Source: UMGS1251 sp036666555
GTDB lineage: Bacteria > Bacillota > Clostridia > Lachnospirales > Lachnospiraceae
DNA length: 64,000 bases
Direction: 5' to 3'
Assembly: GCA_036666555.1 (NCBI GenBank)
Contig: JAVWVS010000001.1
Coordinates: 62,001 to 126,000 of the forward strand
The notes below the pieces were generated by a model. The model did not search any database, was not told where the DNA came from, and saw only the letters and a list, made by a program, of their open reading frames with translations. The position numbers and the translations under genes are program-made. Positions 43,845-51,495 of the stretch are shown one piece after another; the first letter of the stretch is position 1, and every line of letters starts with the position of its first letter.

Positions 43845-45593
43845 ATGGAAAATATAAATCTTAAAATCAACGGTATAGAGGTATCGGCACCTGCCGGTTC
43901 TACGGTTTTGGAGGCCGCGCATATAGCCGGCATCAGAATTCCTACCCTCTGTTTCTTGAAAGAAATCAATGAAATCGGAGCCTGCCGTATGTGCGTGGTA
44001 GAAGTCAAAGGTGCCAGAAACCTAGTAGCATCTTGTGTACATCCGATTAATGAGGGAATGGAAGTACAGACCAATACACCACGTCTTCTGGAATCCAGAA
44101 GAAGGACCTTACAGTTACTTTTATCCAATCATGAAAGAAGCTGCTTGTCTTGTGTACGAAGTGGAAATTGTGAACTGCAGCAGCTGTGTAAAGAATTGGG
44201 CGTAGCAGATGAAAGCTACTTCGATGGTGCAAGAAATGAATATGAACTGGATACATCAGCAGCTCATATGATTCGTGATAACAACAAATGTATTTTATGT
44301 AGAAGATGTAGTGCCACTTGTGAAAAAGTACAATCCGTTGGAATCATTGGACCGAATAATAGAGGATTTTCTTCTTATATCGGAACTCCTTTTGATTTAC
44401 CATTGGGAGATACCAGTTGTGTATCTTGTGGACAATGTATTGCAGTTTGCCCAACAGGTGCACTTCGTGAAAAAGATAATATCGACGATGTACTTGCAGC
44501 CATTGCAGATCCGACCAAACACGTGATTGTTCAGCCGGCACCATCTGTAAGAGCGGGACTTGGTGAAGAGTTTGGTTATCCAATTGGAACGGATGTAGAA
44601 GGAAAATTAGCTGCATCACTTCGTAGAATCGGATTTGATAAAGTATTTGATACGGATTTCAGTGCGGATCTTACCATTATGGAAGAAGCAACAGAATTCT
44701 TAGGAAGAGTACAAAACGGTGGTATATTACCGATGATTACTTCTTGCTCACCGGGTTGGATTAAATACTGTGAACATTATTATCCAGAACAATTAGGACA
44801 CTTGTCTAGCTGTAAATCTCCACAACAAATGTTTGGAGCAATCTCGAAAACATTTTATGCAGAGAAAACCGGCATCGATCCAAAAGACATTGTGTGTGTC
44901 AGCGTAATGCCATGTACTGCTAAAAAATTCGAAATCGGTCGTGAAGATCAAAGTGCAGCCGGAAACGGAATCCCAGATGTGGATATCGCAATTACAACCA
45001 GAGAACTAGCTCGTATGATTAAGAGACTGGGCATTGACTTTACCGGACTTGCAGATGAAGGATTTGATGATCCATTGGGAGAATCAACTGGAGCGGCAGT
45101 GATCTTTGGAGCAACTGGTGGAGTTATGGAAGCAGCACTTCGTACGGCAGTTGAAAAACTGACCGGAGAAGAACTTGCAAAAGTAGAATTTGAAGAAGTT
45201 CGTGGAACCCAAGGCGTTAAAGAAGCAACTTATCATGTAGCAGGCATGGATGTAAAAGTGGCAGTAGCATCCGGATTATCCAATGCGAAAATCATTATGG
45301 ATAAAGTACGTTCCGGAGAAGCAGATTACCATTTCATTGAAATCATGTGCTGTCCTGGTGGATGTGTAAACGGCGGAGGTCAGCCACAAGTAAGCGGAGA
45401 AGTGAGAAACTTCACAGATGTCCGTGCACTTCGTGCAAAAGTTCTATACAACAATGATGCTCATAAAGCAATCCGTAAATCACATGAGAATCCATCCATC
45501 CAGAAATTGTATGATGATTACTTAGGTGCACCGGGAAGCGAAAAAGCACATCATATTTTACATACATCTTATGTAAAAAGAGGCATTAACTAA
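43845..45593 (+). CDS. hydA: [FeFe] hydrogenase catalytic subunit (HydA)
   Basis: This 582-residue H2-forming subunit has an N-terminal plant-type [2Fe-2S] domain (CFLKEINEIGACRMC) and a His-ligated [4Fe-4S] site (HERSCLSCVRSGNCEL). Two [4Fe-4S] clusters (CILCRRCSATCE and CVSCGQCIAVCP) and the H-cluster domain follow. L2 is MPCTAKKFE and L3 is EIMCCPGGCVNGGGQP. L1 reads TSCSPGW, with Ser where the CpI-type motif has a second Cys. The start is ATG 43845, because GGAGG at 43831-43835 is at correct distance; the ATG at 43836 touches the ribosome site. Maturation genes hydEFG are not in the window. Confidence 0.95.
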   Translation: MENINLKINGIEVSAPAGSTVLEAAHIAGIRIPTLCFLKEINEIGACRMCVVEVKGARNLVASCVHPINEGMEVQTNTPRLLESRRRTLQLLLSNHERSCLSCVRSGNCELQQLCKELGVADESYFDGARNEYELDTSAAHMIRDNNKCILCRRCSATCEKVQSVGIIGPNNRGFSSYIGTPFDLPLGDTSCVSCGQCIAVCPTGALREKDNIDDVLAAIADPTKHVIVQPAPSVRAGLGEEFGYPIGTDVEGKLAASLRRIGFDKVFDTDFSADLTIMEEATEFLGRVQNGGILPMITSCSPGWIKYCEHYYPEQLGHLSSCKSPQQMFGAISKTFYAEKTGIDPKDIVCVSVMPCTAKKFEIGREDQSAAGNGIPDVDIAITTRELARMIKRLGIDFTGLADEGFDDPLGESTGAAVIFGATGGVMEAALRTAVEKLTGEELAKVEFEEVRGTQGVKEATYHVAGMDVKVAVASGLSNAKIIMDKVRSGEADYHFIEIMCCPGGCVNGGGQPQVSGEVRNFTDVRALRAKVLYNNDAHKAIRKSHENPSIQKLYDDYLGAPGSEKAHHILHTSYVKRGIN

Positions 45594-45622
45594 GTATTCA
45601 CTAAAATGATAAAAATAATAGA

Positions 45623-45670
45623 AGAATCGGTGGGAGAATCTTATTTCTCTCATCGGTTCTCTATTTTTAT
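45623..45670 (+). terminator. Terminator of the hydCBA operon
   Basis: A 16-base arm at 45623-45638 pairs with 45645-45660 through G-C, A-T and G-T pairs with a 6-base loop, followed by CTATTTTTATT. It lies 30 bases after hydA and separates that operon from the HydS unit. Confidence 0.8.
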
Positions 45671-45681
45671 TGGAAAGAATC

Positions 45682-45690
45682 TGGTATAAT
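45682..45690 (+). promoter_or_regulatory. Extended -10 promoter of the HydS-SpoIIE unit
   Basis: TGGTATAAT joins an extended TGn element with a consensus -10, and the -35 region (TATTTT) is poor. The start near 45697 is about 30 bases before the first ATG. This gives the sensory unit transcription separate from hydCBA. Confidence 0.55.
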
Positions 45691-45725
45691 GGGAGCATAA
45701 AATCTGTTGGGAAAGGGTGACGCGC

Positions 45726-45974
45726 ATGAAAGTTGAAATCTGTATCGGAAGCTCTTGCCATTTGCGAGGTTCCAAGGAAGTGGTTACAAATATGCAAGCA
45801 TTAGTAAAAGAGTTCAAAATGGAAAAAGAGATCGAATTGTGTGGCTCTTTTTGTATGGGGGCCTGTTCCAAAGGCGTGAGTGTACGAGTGAATGAAGAGA
45901 ATATCTACCACGTCAGACCGGAAGATGTAAGGGACTTTTTTAAAGAAGAGATACTTGGGAGGTTACCAAAATGA
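45726..45974 (+). CDS. Small [2Fe-2S] thioredoxin-like protein
   Basis: This 82-residue protein consists only of a NuoE-type [2Fe-2S] fold: CIGSSCHLRGS and ELCGSFCMGACSKG supply the cysteines. The start is ATG 45726 after GAAAGGG; a GTG at 45717 overlaps that site. Its last codon overlaps the ATG of the sensory hydrogenase gene (ATGA), so the two are made together. It may pass electrons between the sensory H-cluster protein and a carrier. Confidence 0.85.
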   Translation: MKVEICIGSSCHLRGSKEVVTNMQALVKEFKMEKEIELCGSFCMGACSKGVSVRVNEENIYHVRPEDVRDFFKEEILGRLPK

Positions 45975-47686
45975 AAGTAATTGATTTTCAGGATGCGCAG
46001 TGTAAACACTGCTACAAATGCGTACGGAATTGCAGTGTAAAAGCTATTTCTGTTCGAAATGAACAGGCGCATATCATTACGGAACAGTGTATCCATTGTG
46101 GACATTGTCTGGAAGTATGTCCGCAAAATGCCAAAACGTTCGCCAGTGATATGGAGCGTGTAAAGGGCTACTTAAAACAGGGTGTAAAAACAGTGATTTC
46201 CATGGCGCCGTCTTATTTGGGTGTATTGGATTATGACAGCCCAGAACAAGTGGTGGGAGCGCTATTGAAACTAGGTTTTGCCCAAGTACGTGAAACTGCA
46301 GAAGGTGCGGCTTTGGTAACCAAAGAGTATCAAAGGCTACTGGAAGAAGGAACCATGAAGAATATCATTACGACTTGCTGCCCCAGTGTGAATGATCTCA
46401 TTGAAAAATATTACCCTTCACTGACACCACAGATGGCACCGGTGGTATCCCCGATGATCGCTCATGGCAGACTGATTAAGGAACTTTATGGAGAATCTAC
46501 CAAAGTGGTATTTTTAGGCCCTTGTATTGCCAAAAAATCAGAGGCCATTGAAGACAAGCGTGTGGCAGGAGCCATTGACGCTATTTTAACATTTGAAGAA
46601 TTGGTGCAGTGGTTGGAACAGGAACAGATTGATATCAAAACGTGCGAAGGAAAGCCGCTTGGCAATGAAAGTCCGGAAGTGAATCGATTATATCCGGTCA
46701 GTGGGGGAATCATTAAATCGGTGTTGGCAGATCATAATACCGGTCATTACCGGGAAGTTTATGTGGATGGGCTGGATGCTTGCATGGAGTTGTTTGAAAG
46801 TATGGAGAAAGACGAGCTGGAAGATTGCTTTTTAGAAGTGAACGTGTGCGAAGGAGGATGTATCAAAGGACCTGCTTCTCATAAGTGGAATCGTACCTTT
46901 GTCACCTCCAAATTGAGAGTAGAACAACAAGTTCCACAAAAAACCAGAGCAATCTGCAAGGAATGGGAACCGGTTGCCATGGATAAGCAATTTATGGACA
47001 GACATATCAAAGAACCCATTCCGACAGAAAGAGAACTTGCAGAATTATTACATGCCATTGGGAAATACAGAGATGAAGATGAATTCAATTGTGGGGCATG
47101 TGGATATCCTACCTGCCGCGCCAAGGCTACGGCGGTATTTCAGAAAAAAGCGGAATTGAGTATGTGTCTTCCTTATGCAATTGCACAAGCGGAGTCCATG
47201 TCTAACGTGGTATTGGATGTCACGCCGAACTTGAATTTTATCGTAGACAGGGACTTGCGAATGCGAGAATGTAATAAAAAAGCACAGGCTGTTTTTGGAA
47301 TTTCCAGAGAAGAAGCGTTGGGACGTTATATATTTGAATTTGTGGAAGATCAAGATATTTCAGAAGTGCTGCGAACCAAACGCTCGATTATTCACAAAAA
47401 AGTGGAGATGAAACAACTGTCCATGACGGTAATTGAAATCATTGTATTTATTGAAGAAATGGATTCCGTTCTGGTTATTTATCAGGATGTTACCAAAGAA
47501 GAAAAGGCGAAAGAACAGCATTATAACTTAAAGATGGAGACGGTGGAAATGGCGCAGGAAGTCATTGATAAGCAAATGATGGTGGCACAAGAAATCGCAG
47601 GACTGTTAGGAGAAACGACAGCAGAGACGAAAGTGACTTTGACCAAGCTGCGGGATTCTATCCTCTTTGAAGAAGAGGGGGAATAA
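45971..47686 (+). CDS. hydS: PAS-containing sensory [FeFe] hydrogenase (HydS type)
   Basis: This 571-residue protein has two [4Fe-4S] motifs (CKHCYKCVRNCS and CIHCGHCLEVCP, about 12-55). The H-cluster domain follows (about 75-360) with L1 TTCCPS, L2 GPCIAKKSE and L3 VNVCEGGCIKGP. An extra [4Fe-4S] motif CGACGYPTC lies near 374, then a PAS domain (about 412-515, NLNFIVDRDLRMRECNKKAQ) and a C-terminal helical tail. This is the architecture of the HydS or group C hydrogenases, which are thought to sense H2 or redox state and signal onward. The next gene, a PP2C phosphatase, is the probable output. Confidence 0.9.
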   Translation: MKVIDFQDAQCKHCYKCVRNCSVKAISVRNEQAHIITEQCIHCGHCLEVCPQNAKTFASDMERVKGYLKQGVKTVISMAPSYLGVLDYDSPEQVVGALLKLGFAQVRETAEGAALVTKEYQRLLEEGTMKNIITTCCPSVNDLIEKYYPSLTPQMAPVVSPMIAHGRLIKELYGESTKVVFLGPCIAKKSEAIEDKRVAGAIDAILTFEELVQWLEQEQIDIKTCEGKPLGNESPEVNRLYPVSGGIIKSVLADHNTGHYREVYVDGLDACMELFESMEKDELEDCFLEVNVCEGGCIKGPASHKWNRTFVTSKLRVEQQVPQKTRAICKEWEPVAMDKQFMDRHIKEPIPTERELAELLHAIGKYRDEDEFNCGACGYPTCRAKATAVFQKKAELSMCLPYAIAQAESMSNVVLDVTPNLNFIVDRDLRMRECNKKAQAVFGISREEALGRYIFEFVEDQDISEVLRTKRSIIHKKVEMKQLSMTVIEIIVFIEEMDSVLVIYQDVTKEEKAKEQHYNLKMETVEMAQEVIDKQMMVAQEIAGLLGETTAETKVTLTKLRDSILFEEEGE

Positions 47687-47687
47687 G

Positions 47688-48860
47688 ATGAATGTCAGTA
47701 TTGATGTGGCGTGGAAAAGTTTAAATAAACACCAAGAGGAACTATGTGGTGATAAAGTAGAAATATTGAAAACCAAGGATTCGGATATTGTTATTTTAGC
47801 AGATGGCATGGGCAGCGGTGTGAAAGCGAATATTTTAGCTACTTTAACGTCGAAAATATTAGGAACCATGTTTTTAAAGGGCGCTAAAATTGAATCCTGT
47901 GTAGAGACCATTGCGAAAACACTTCCGGTGTGTAAGGTAAGAGAAGTGGCTTATGCGACTTTTAGTATTCTTCAGATTTTCCATAGCGGAGAAGCATATT
48001 TGGTGGAATTTGATAATCCGGATTGTGTGTTCGTACGTAACCAGCAGGTTGTGAAATATCCTTACGAAGAAAGAATACTGGAAGGAAAGTGTATTCATGA
48101 ATATCGGTTCCAGGTGGAATTGAATGATTGTTTTGTTATTATGAGTGATGGGGTTATATTTGCGGGCGTAGGAGAAATCCTAAACTTTGGATGGACATGG
48201 GACAGCATGGCAGAATATACATTAAAATGTACCAAAGAAACATTGTCGGCATCCAGGCTGGCGGCAATGTTGAGTCAGGCATGTGACGATTTGTATGAAC
48301 AAAGACCGGGTGATGATACTACGATTGCAGTTACCAGAGTAGTAAAACGCCGGGTAGTGAATATCTTTACAGGACCGCCCAAACATAAAAAAGATGATGA
48401 GCGTTTGATGAAAGAGTTCATGCACATGGAGGGAAAAAAAGTAGTGTGTGGAGGTACGAGTGCCAATGTGGCAGCAAGGATTCTACATCAGAACATTGTT
48501 ACCTCCATTGATTATGCAGACCCAAATGTTCCGCCTATGGCAACCATTGAAGGGCTGGATCTAGTTACGGAAGGGGTGCTGACCATTGGGAAAGCACTGA
48601 GCTTGTTGAGGCGGTATGAAAAGGACGATTTTGATGTGGAATTTTTTGATGAATTGGATGCCAATAACGGGGCATCGAAACTGGCCAAGATGATTATTGA
48701 AGAATGTACGGAATTGAATCTTTTTGTAGGAAGGGCAATGAATGTAGCACACCAAAACTCCAACTTGCCATTTGATTTGAGTGTGCGTATGAATCTGGTA
48801 GACCAACTAAAAGAAGTCATCGAACAGTTGGGAAAACAGGTGACGGTAACCTACTACTAA
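47688..48860 (+). CDS. SpoIIE-type PP2C serine phosphatase of the sensory hydrogenase unit
   Basis: This 390-residue protein has an N-terminal SpoIIE/PP2C phosphatase domain (to about 230). Metal-site motifs are ILADGMGSGVKA near 37-47, MSDGV near 155 and GDDTTIAV near 208. A second domain (about 245-390) starts with NIFTGPP and contains the conserved-looking CGGTSANVAARIL; I do not recognise its function. It starts 1 base after the HydS stop, at ATG 47688 with AGAGGGGG; an earlier TTG in frame is rejected. It could reverse phosphorylation by the RsbW-like or GHKL ATPases of the island. Confidence 0.87.
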   Translation: MNVSIDVAWKSLNKHQEELCGDKVEILKTKDSDIVILADGMGSGVKANILATLTSKILGTMFLKGAKIESCVETIAKTLPVCKVREVAYATFSILQIFHSGEAYLVEFDNPDCVFVRNQQVVKYPYEERILEGKCIHEYRFQVELNDCFVIMSDGVIFAGVGEILNFGWTWDSMAEYTLKCTKETLSASRLAAMLSQACDDLYEQRPGDDTTIAVTRVVKRRVVNIFTGPPKHKKDDERLMKEFMHMEGKKVVCGGTSANVAARILHQNIVTSIDYADPNVPPMATIEGLDLVTEGVLTIGKALSLLRRYEKDDFDVEFFDELDANNGASKLAKMIIEECTELNLFVGRAMNVAHQNSNLPFDLSVRMNLVDQLKEVIEQLGKQVTVTYY

Positions 48861-48963
48861 AGGGGATGAAAAACAACTATAGTGGCTGGGAAAGACATTC
48901 GTGTTCGTCCGCAACACAAAAACACATATGCATAAAATGTTCGCCGGTTGCGGAAGAAATTTC

Positions 48964-48992
48964 TTGCTTTTTTTCTATTTTTGCGCTATTAT
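48964..48992 (+). promoter_or_regulatory. SigA-type promoter of tdh-kbl
   Basis: TTGCTT at 48964-48969, a 17-base spacer and TATTAT at 48987-48992 precede tdh. The start point near 49000 leaves a short leader with GGAGG. The bases 48861-48963 hold no other feature that I can support. Confidence 0.65.
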
Positions 48993-49026
48993 AAAATTAT
49001 CAAATATAAGAACGGAGGAAATTAAA

Positions 49027-50088
49027 ATGAGCACGAACGAAACAAATACCATGTGGGCTTTGGTGAAAGAAAAAGCAGAACCCGGACTTTGGATGAAGAG
49101 GGTTCCGGTGCCGGAAGTGGGACCAAATGATGTGAAAATCAAAATCCACAAAACAGCTATTTGCGGAACGGATGTACATATTTATCAATGGAACGAATGG
49201 GCACAACATACCATTCCCATCGGATTGACAGCAGGACACGAATATGTAGGCGAAGTAGTCGAAGTAGGAGACGGTGTAGCAGGATTTAAAATCGGAGACC
49301 TAGTATCTGGCGAAGGGCACATTACTTGTGGAAAATGTAGAAACTGTCTGGAAGGCCATAAGGAAAATTGTAAAGATGCTAAGGGCGTAGGCGTAAATAG
49401 AAGTGGTGCATTTGCAGAATATCTTGTTATTCCTTCTTCCAATGTATGGCCATGTAATCCGGCTATTTCAGAAGAAATGTATGCTATCTTTGATCCATTT
49501 GGCAACGCAACACATACCGCATTGTCTTATGATGTATTAGGAGAAGATGTATTGGTAACAGGAGCAGGTCCTATCGGAATGATGGCAGCTGCCATTGCAA
49601 AATTCTCAGGAGCAAGACATGTAGTAGTTACTGATTTGAACCAGTACCGTTTGGATTTAGCGAAAAAATTAGGCGCTACCAGAACCGTGAATTTGAAAGA
49701 AGAAAAACTTTCAGATGTCATGAAAGAAATCGGTATGACAGAAGGATTTGATGTAGGTATGGAAATGTCCGGAAGTCAACCGGGACTTGCAGATATGATT
49801 CACAACATGAAACATGGTGGAAAGATTGCACTTTTAGGATTACAGAGAACCGATGCAGTAGTAGACCTTGAGACAATTATCTTCAATGGTTTGAATATTC
49901 GTGGTATCTATGGAAGAAAAGTATGGGATACATGGTACAAGATGTCTACGATGATTCAGGCAGGTCTGGATATTTCAGCAGTCATTACAGACCGTTTTGA
50001 CATTAAAGATTATGAAAAAGGATTCGATGCAATGATTTCCGGAATGTCTGGAAAAGTAATCTTAGATTGGGCACATGTAAACGATTAG
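49027..50088 (+). CDS. tdh: L-threonine 3-dehydrogenase
   Basis: This zinc-dependent medium-chain dehydrogenase oxidises threonine to 2-amino-3-ketobutyrate with NAD+. The 353-residue chain has the catalytic zinc ligands in ICGTDVHIYQW and GHEYVGEV. The structural zinc loop is CGKCRNCLEGHKENC, and the Rossmann motif VTGAGPIGMM lies near residue 178. The start is ATG 49027 with GGAGG upstream; the frame open to 48901 has no ribosome site. Kbl follows after 27 bases. This fixes the function, because the intermediate is unstable and needs the ligase. Confidence 0.95.
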   Translation: MSTNETNTMWALVKEKAEPGLWMKRVPVPEVGPNDVKIKIHKTAICGTDVHIYQWNEWAQHTIPIGLTAGHEYVGEVVEVGDGVAGFKIGDLVSGEGHITCGKCRNCLEGHKENCKDAKGVGVNRSGAFAEYLVIPSSNVWPCNPAISEEMYAIFDPFGNATHTALSYDVLGEDVLVTGAGPIGMMAAAIAKFSGARHVVVTDLNQYRLDLAKKLGATRTVNLKEEKLSDVMKEIGMTEGFDVGMEMSGSQPGLADMIHNMKHGGKIALLGLQRTDAVVDLETIIFNGLNIRGIYGRKVWDTWYKMSTMIQAGLDISAVITDRFDIKDYEKGFDAMISGMSGKVILDWAHVND

Positions 50089-50115
50089 TCAAAAAAGTTG
50101 GAGAGGAAAAGAAAA

Positions 50116-51312
50116 ATGGCACGTAAGAATGATATTTTAGATATTTATACCAAAACAGTAGAACAGATTAAAGCAGATGGTCTTTTCAAGGGAGAAGCTC
50201 CTATTGCATCTCCACAAGGACCAAAAGTACGTTTGGAAGATGGCCGTGAAGTAATCAACATGTGTGCGAATAACTATCTTGGACTTGGGAACAACGAAAG
50301 ACTGATTGCGGCAGCTAAGAAGACTTATGATGATAGAGGATATGGTTGTGCATCTGTACGTTTTATCTGTGGTACACAAGATATTCATAAACAATTAGAG
50401 GAAAAAATTTCTAAATTCTTAGGAACCGACGATACGATTTTATATTCTTCTTGTTTCGATGCAAATGGTGGCTTGTTTGAAACACTTTTAACAGCAGACG
50501 ATGCAGTAATCAGTGATGAATTAAACCATGCAAGTATTATAGATGGCGTTCGTTTATGTAAAGCAAAACGTTACCGTTATAAAAACAACAACATGGAAGA
50601 GTTAGAAGCAAGATTAAAAGAAGCAGATGAAGCCGGAGCAAGAATTAAATTAATCGCAACCGATGGCGTATTTTCTATGGACGGAATTATCTGTAACTTA
50701 AAAGGTGTCTGTGATCTTGCGGATCAATACAATGCATTGGTGATGGTAGATGATAGTCATGCAGTTGGATTTGTTGGAAAACATGGACATGGTACTCCAG
50801 AGCATTGTGGCGTAGAAGGCCGTGTAGATATTATCACAGGTACCCTTGGAAAAGCACTTGGTGGAGCGTCCGGCGGATATACGGCGGCACGTAAAGAAAT
50901 CGTTGATTTACTTCGTCAGAGAAGTCGTCCGTACTTGTTCTCTAATTCATTGGCTCCAGCGATTGTAGGTGCAAGTATTGAATTATTGGATATGCTGGAA
51001 GAAAGCACAGAACTTCGTGATCATTTGGAAGAAACCACCGCATACTATCGTAAATTATTAGTGGATAATAAATTCGATATCATTCCGGGAACGCATCCAT
51101 GTGTACCGGTTATGTTATACGATGAAGTGACCGCTGCAGAATTTGCAAAACGAATGATGGCAAAAGGCGTATACGTAGTAGCATTTTCTTTCCCAGTAGT
51201 TCCAAAGGGCAAAGCAAGAATCCGTACACAAGTATGTGCAACTCATACCAAAGAAGATATTGATTTTATTGTAAAATGTTTCAAAGAAGTAAGAGCAGAT
51301 ATGGGATTATAA
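50116..51312 (+). CDS. kbl: 2-amino-3-ketobutyrate CoA ligase (glycine C-acetyltransferase)
   Basis: This PLP enzyme splits 2-amino-3-ketobutyrate with CoA to glycine and acetyl-CoA, completing threonine breakdown with tdh. The 398-residue alpha-oxoamine synthase fold shows INMCANNYLGLGNN, VDDSHAVGFVGKHGHG and the PLP lysine in GTLGKALGGASGGY. ATG 50116 follows GGAGAGG. A strong terminator follows. With thrC in the same window, the cell has both threonine synthesis and a threonine-to-glycine route. Confidence 0.95.
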   Translation: MARKNDILDIYTKTVEQIKADGLFKGEAPIASPQGPKVRLEDGREVINMCANNYLGLGNNERLIAAAKKTYDDRGYGCASVRFICGTQDIHKQLEEKISKFLGTDDTILYSSCFDANGGLFETLLTADDAVISDELNHASIIDGVRLCKAKRYRYKNNNMEELEARLKEADEAGARIKLIATDGVFSMDGIICNLKGVCDLADQYNALVMVDDSHAVGFVGKHGHGTPEHCGVEGRVDIITGTLGKALGGASGGYTAARKEIVDLLRQRSRPYLFSNSLAPAIVGASIELLDMLEESTELRDHLEETTAYYRKLLVDNKFDIIPGTHPCVPVMLYDEVTAAEFAKRMMAKGVYVVAFSFPVVPKGKARIRTQVCATHTKEDIDFIVKCFKEVRADMGL

Positions 51313-51324
51313 GATAAAGGAAAT

Positions 51325-51360
51325 GGGATGTAAGGCCGTGAGTGCTTTACATCCCGTTTT
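51325..51360 (+). terminator. Terminator of tdh-kbl
   Basis: GGGATGTAA (51325-51333) pairs exactly with TTACATCCC (51347-51355), followed by GTTTTGTT. Confidence 0.85.
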
Positions 51361-51443
51361 GTTGTGCATTCTGTATAGAGAATGGGAAAGAAAAGCAAAA
51401 GTATTTTATAAGGAAAACAGTAGATATGTTTTCGTAGGTAAGC

Positions 51444-51449
51444 TATAAT
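51444..51449 (+). promoter_or_regulatory. Candidate -10 element for the PurF-like gene
   Basis: TATAAT at 51444-51449 is a consensus -10, 47 bases before the start codon. The -35 region (TAGATA) is weak, so an activator or another start point is possible. Confidence 0.4.
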
Positions 51450-51495
51450 ATAGAATGGATGTAAAACGAATAATGAATTTAGAAGGAGAAAACAC

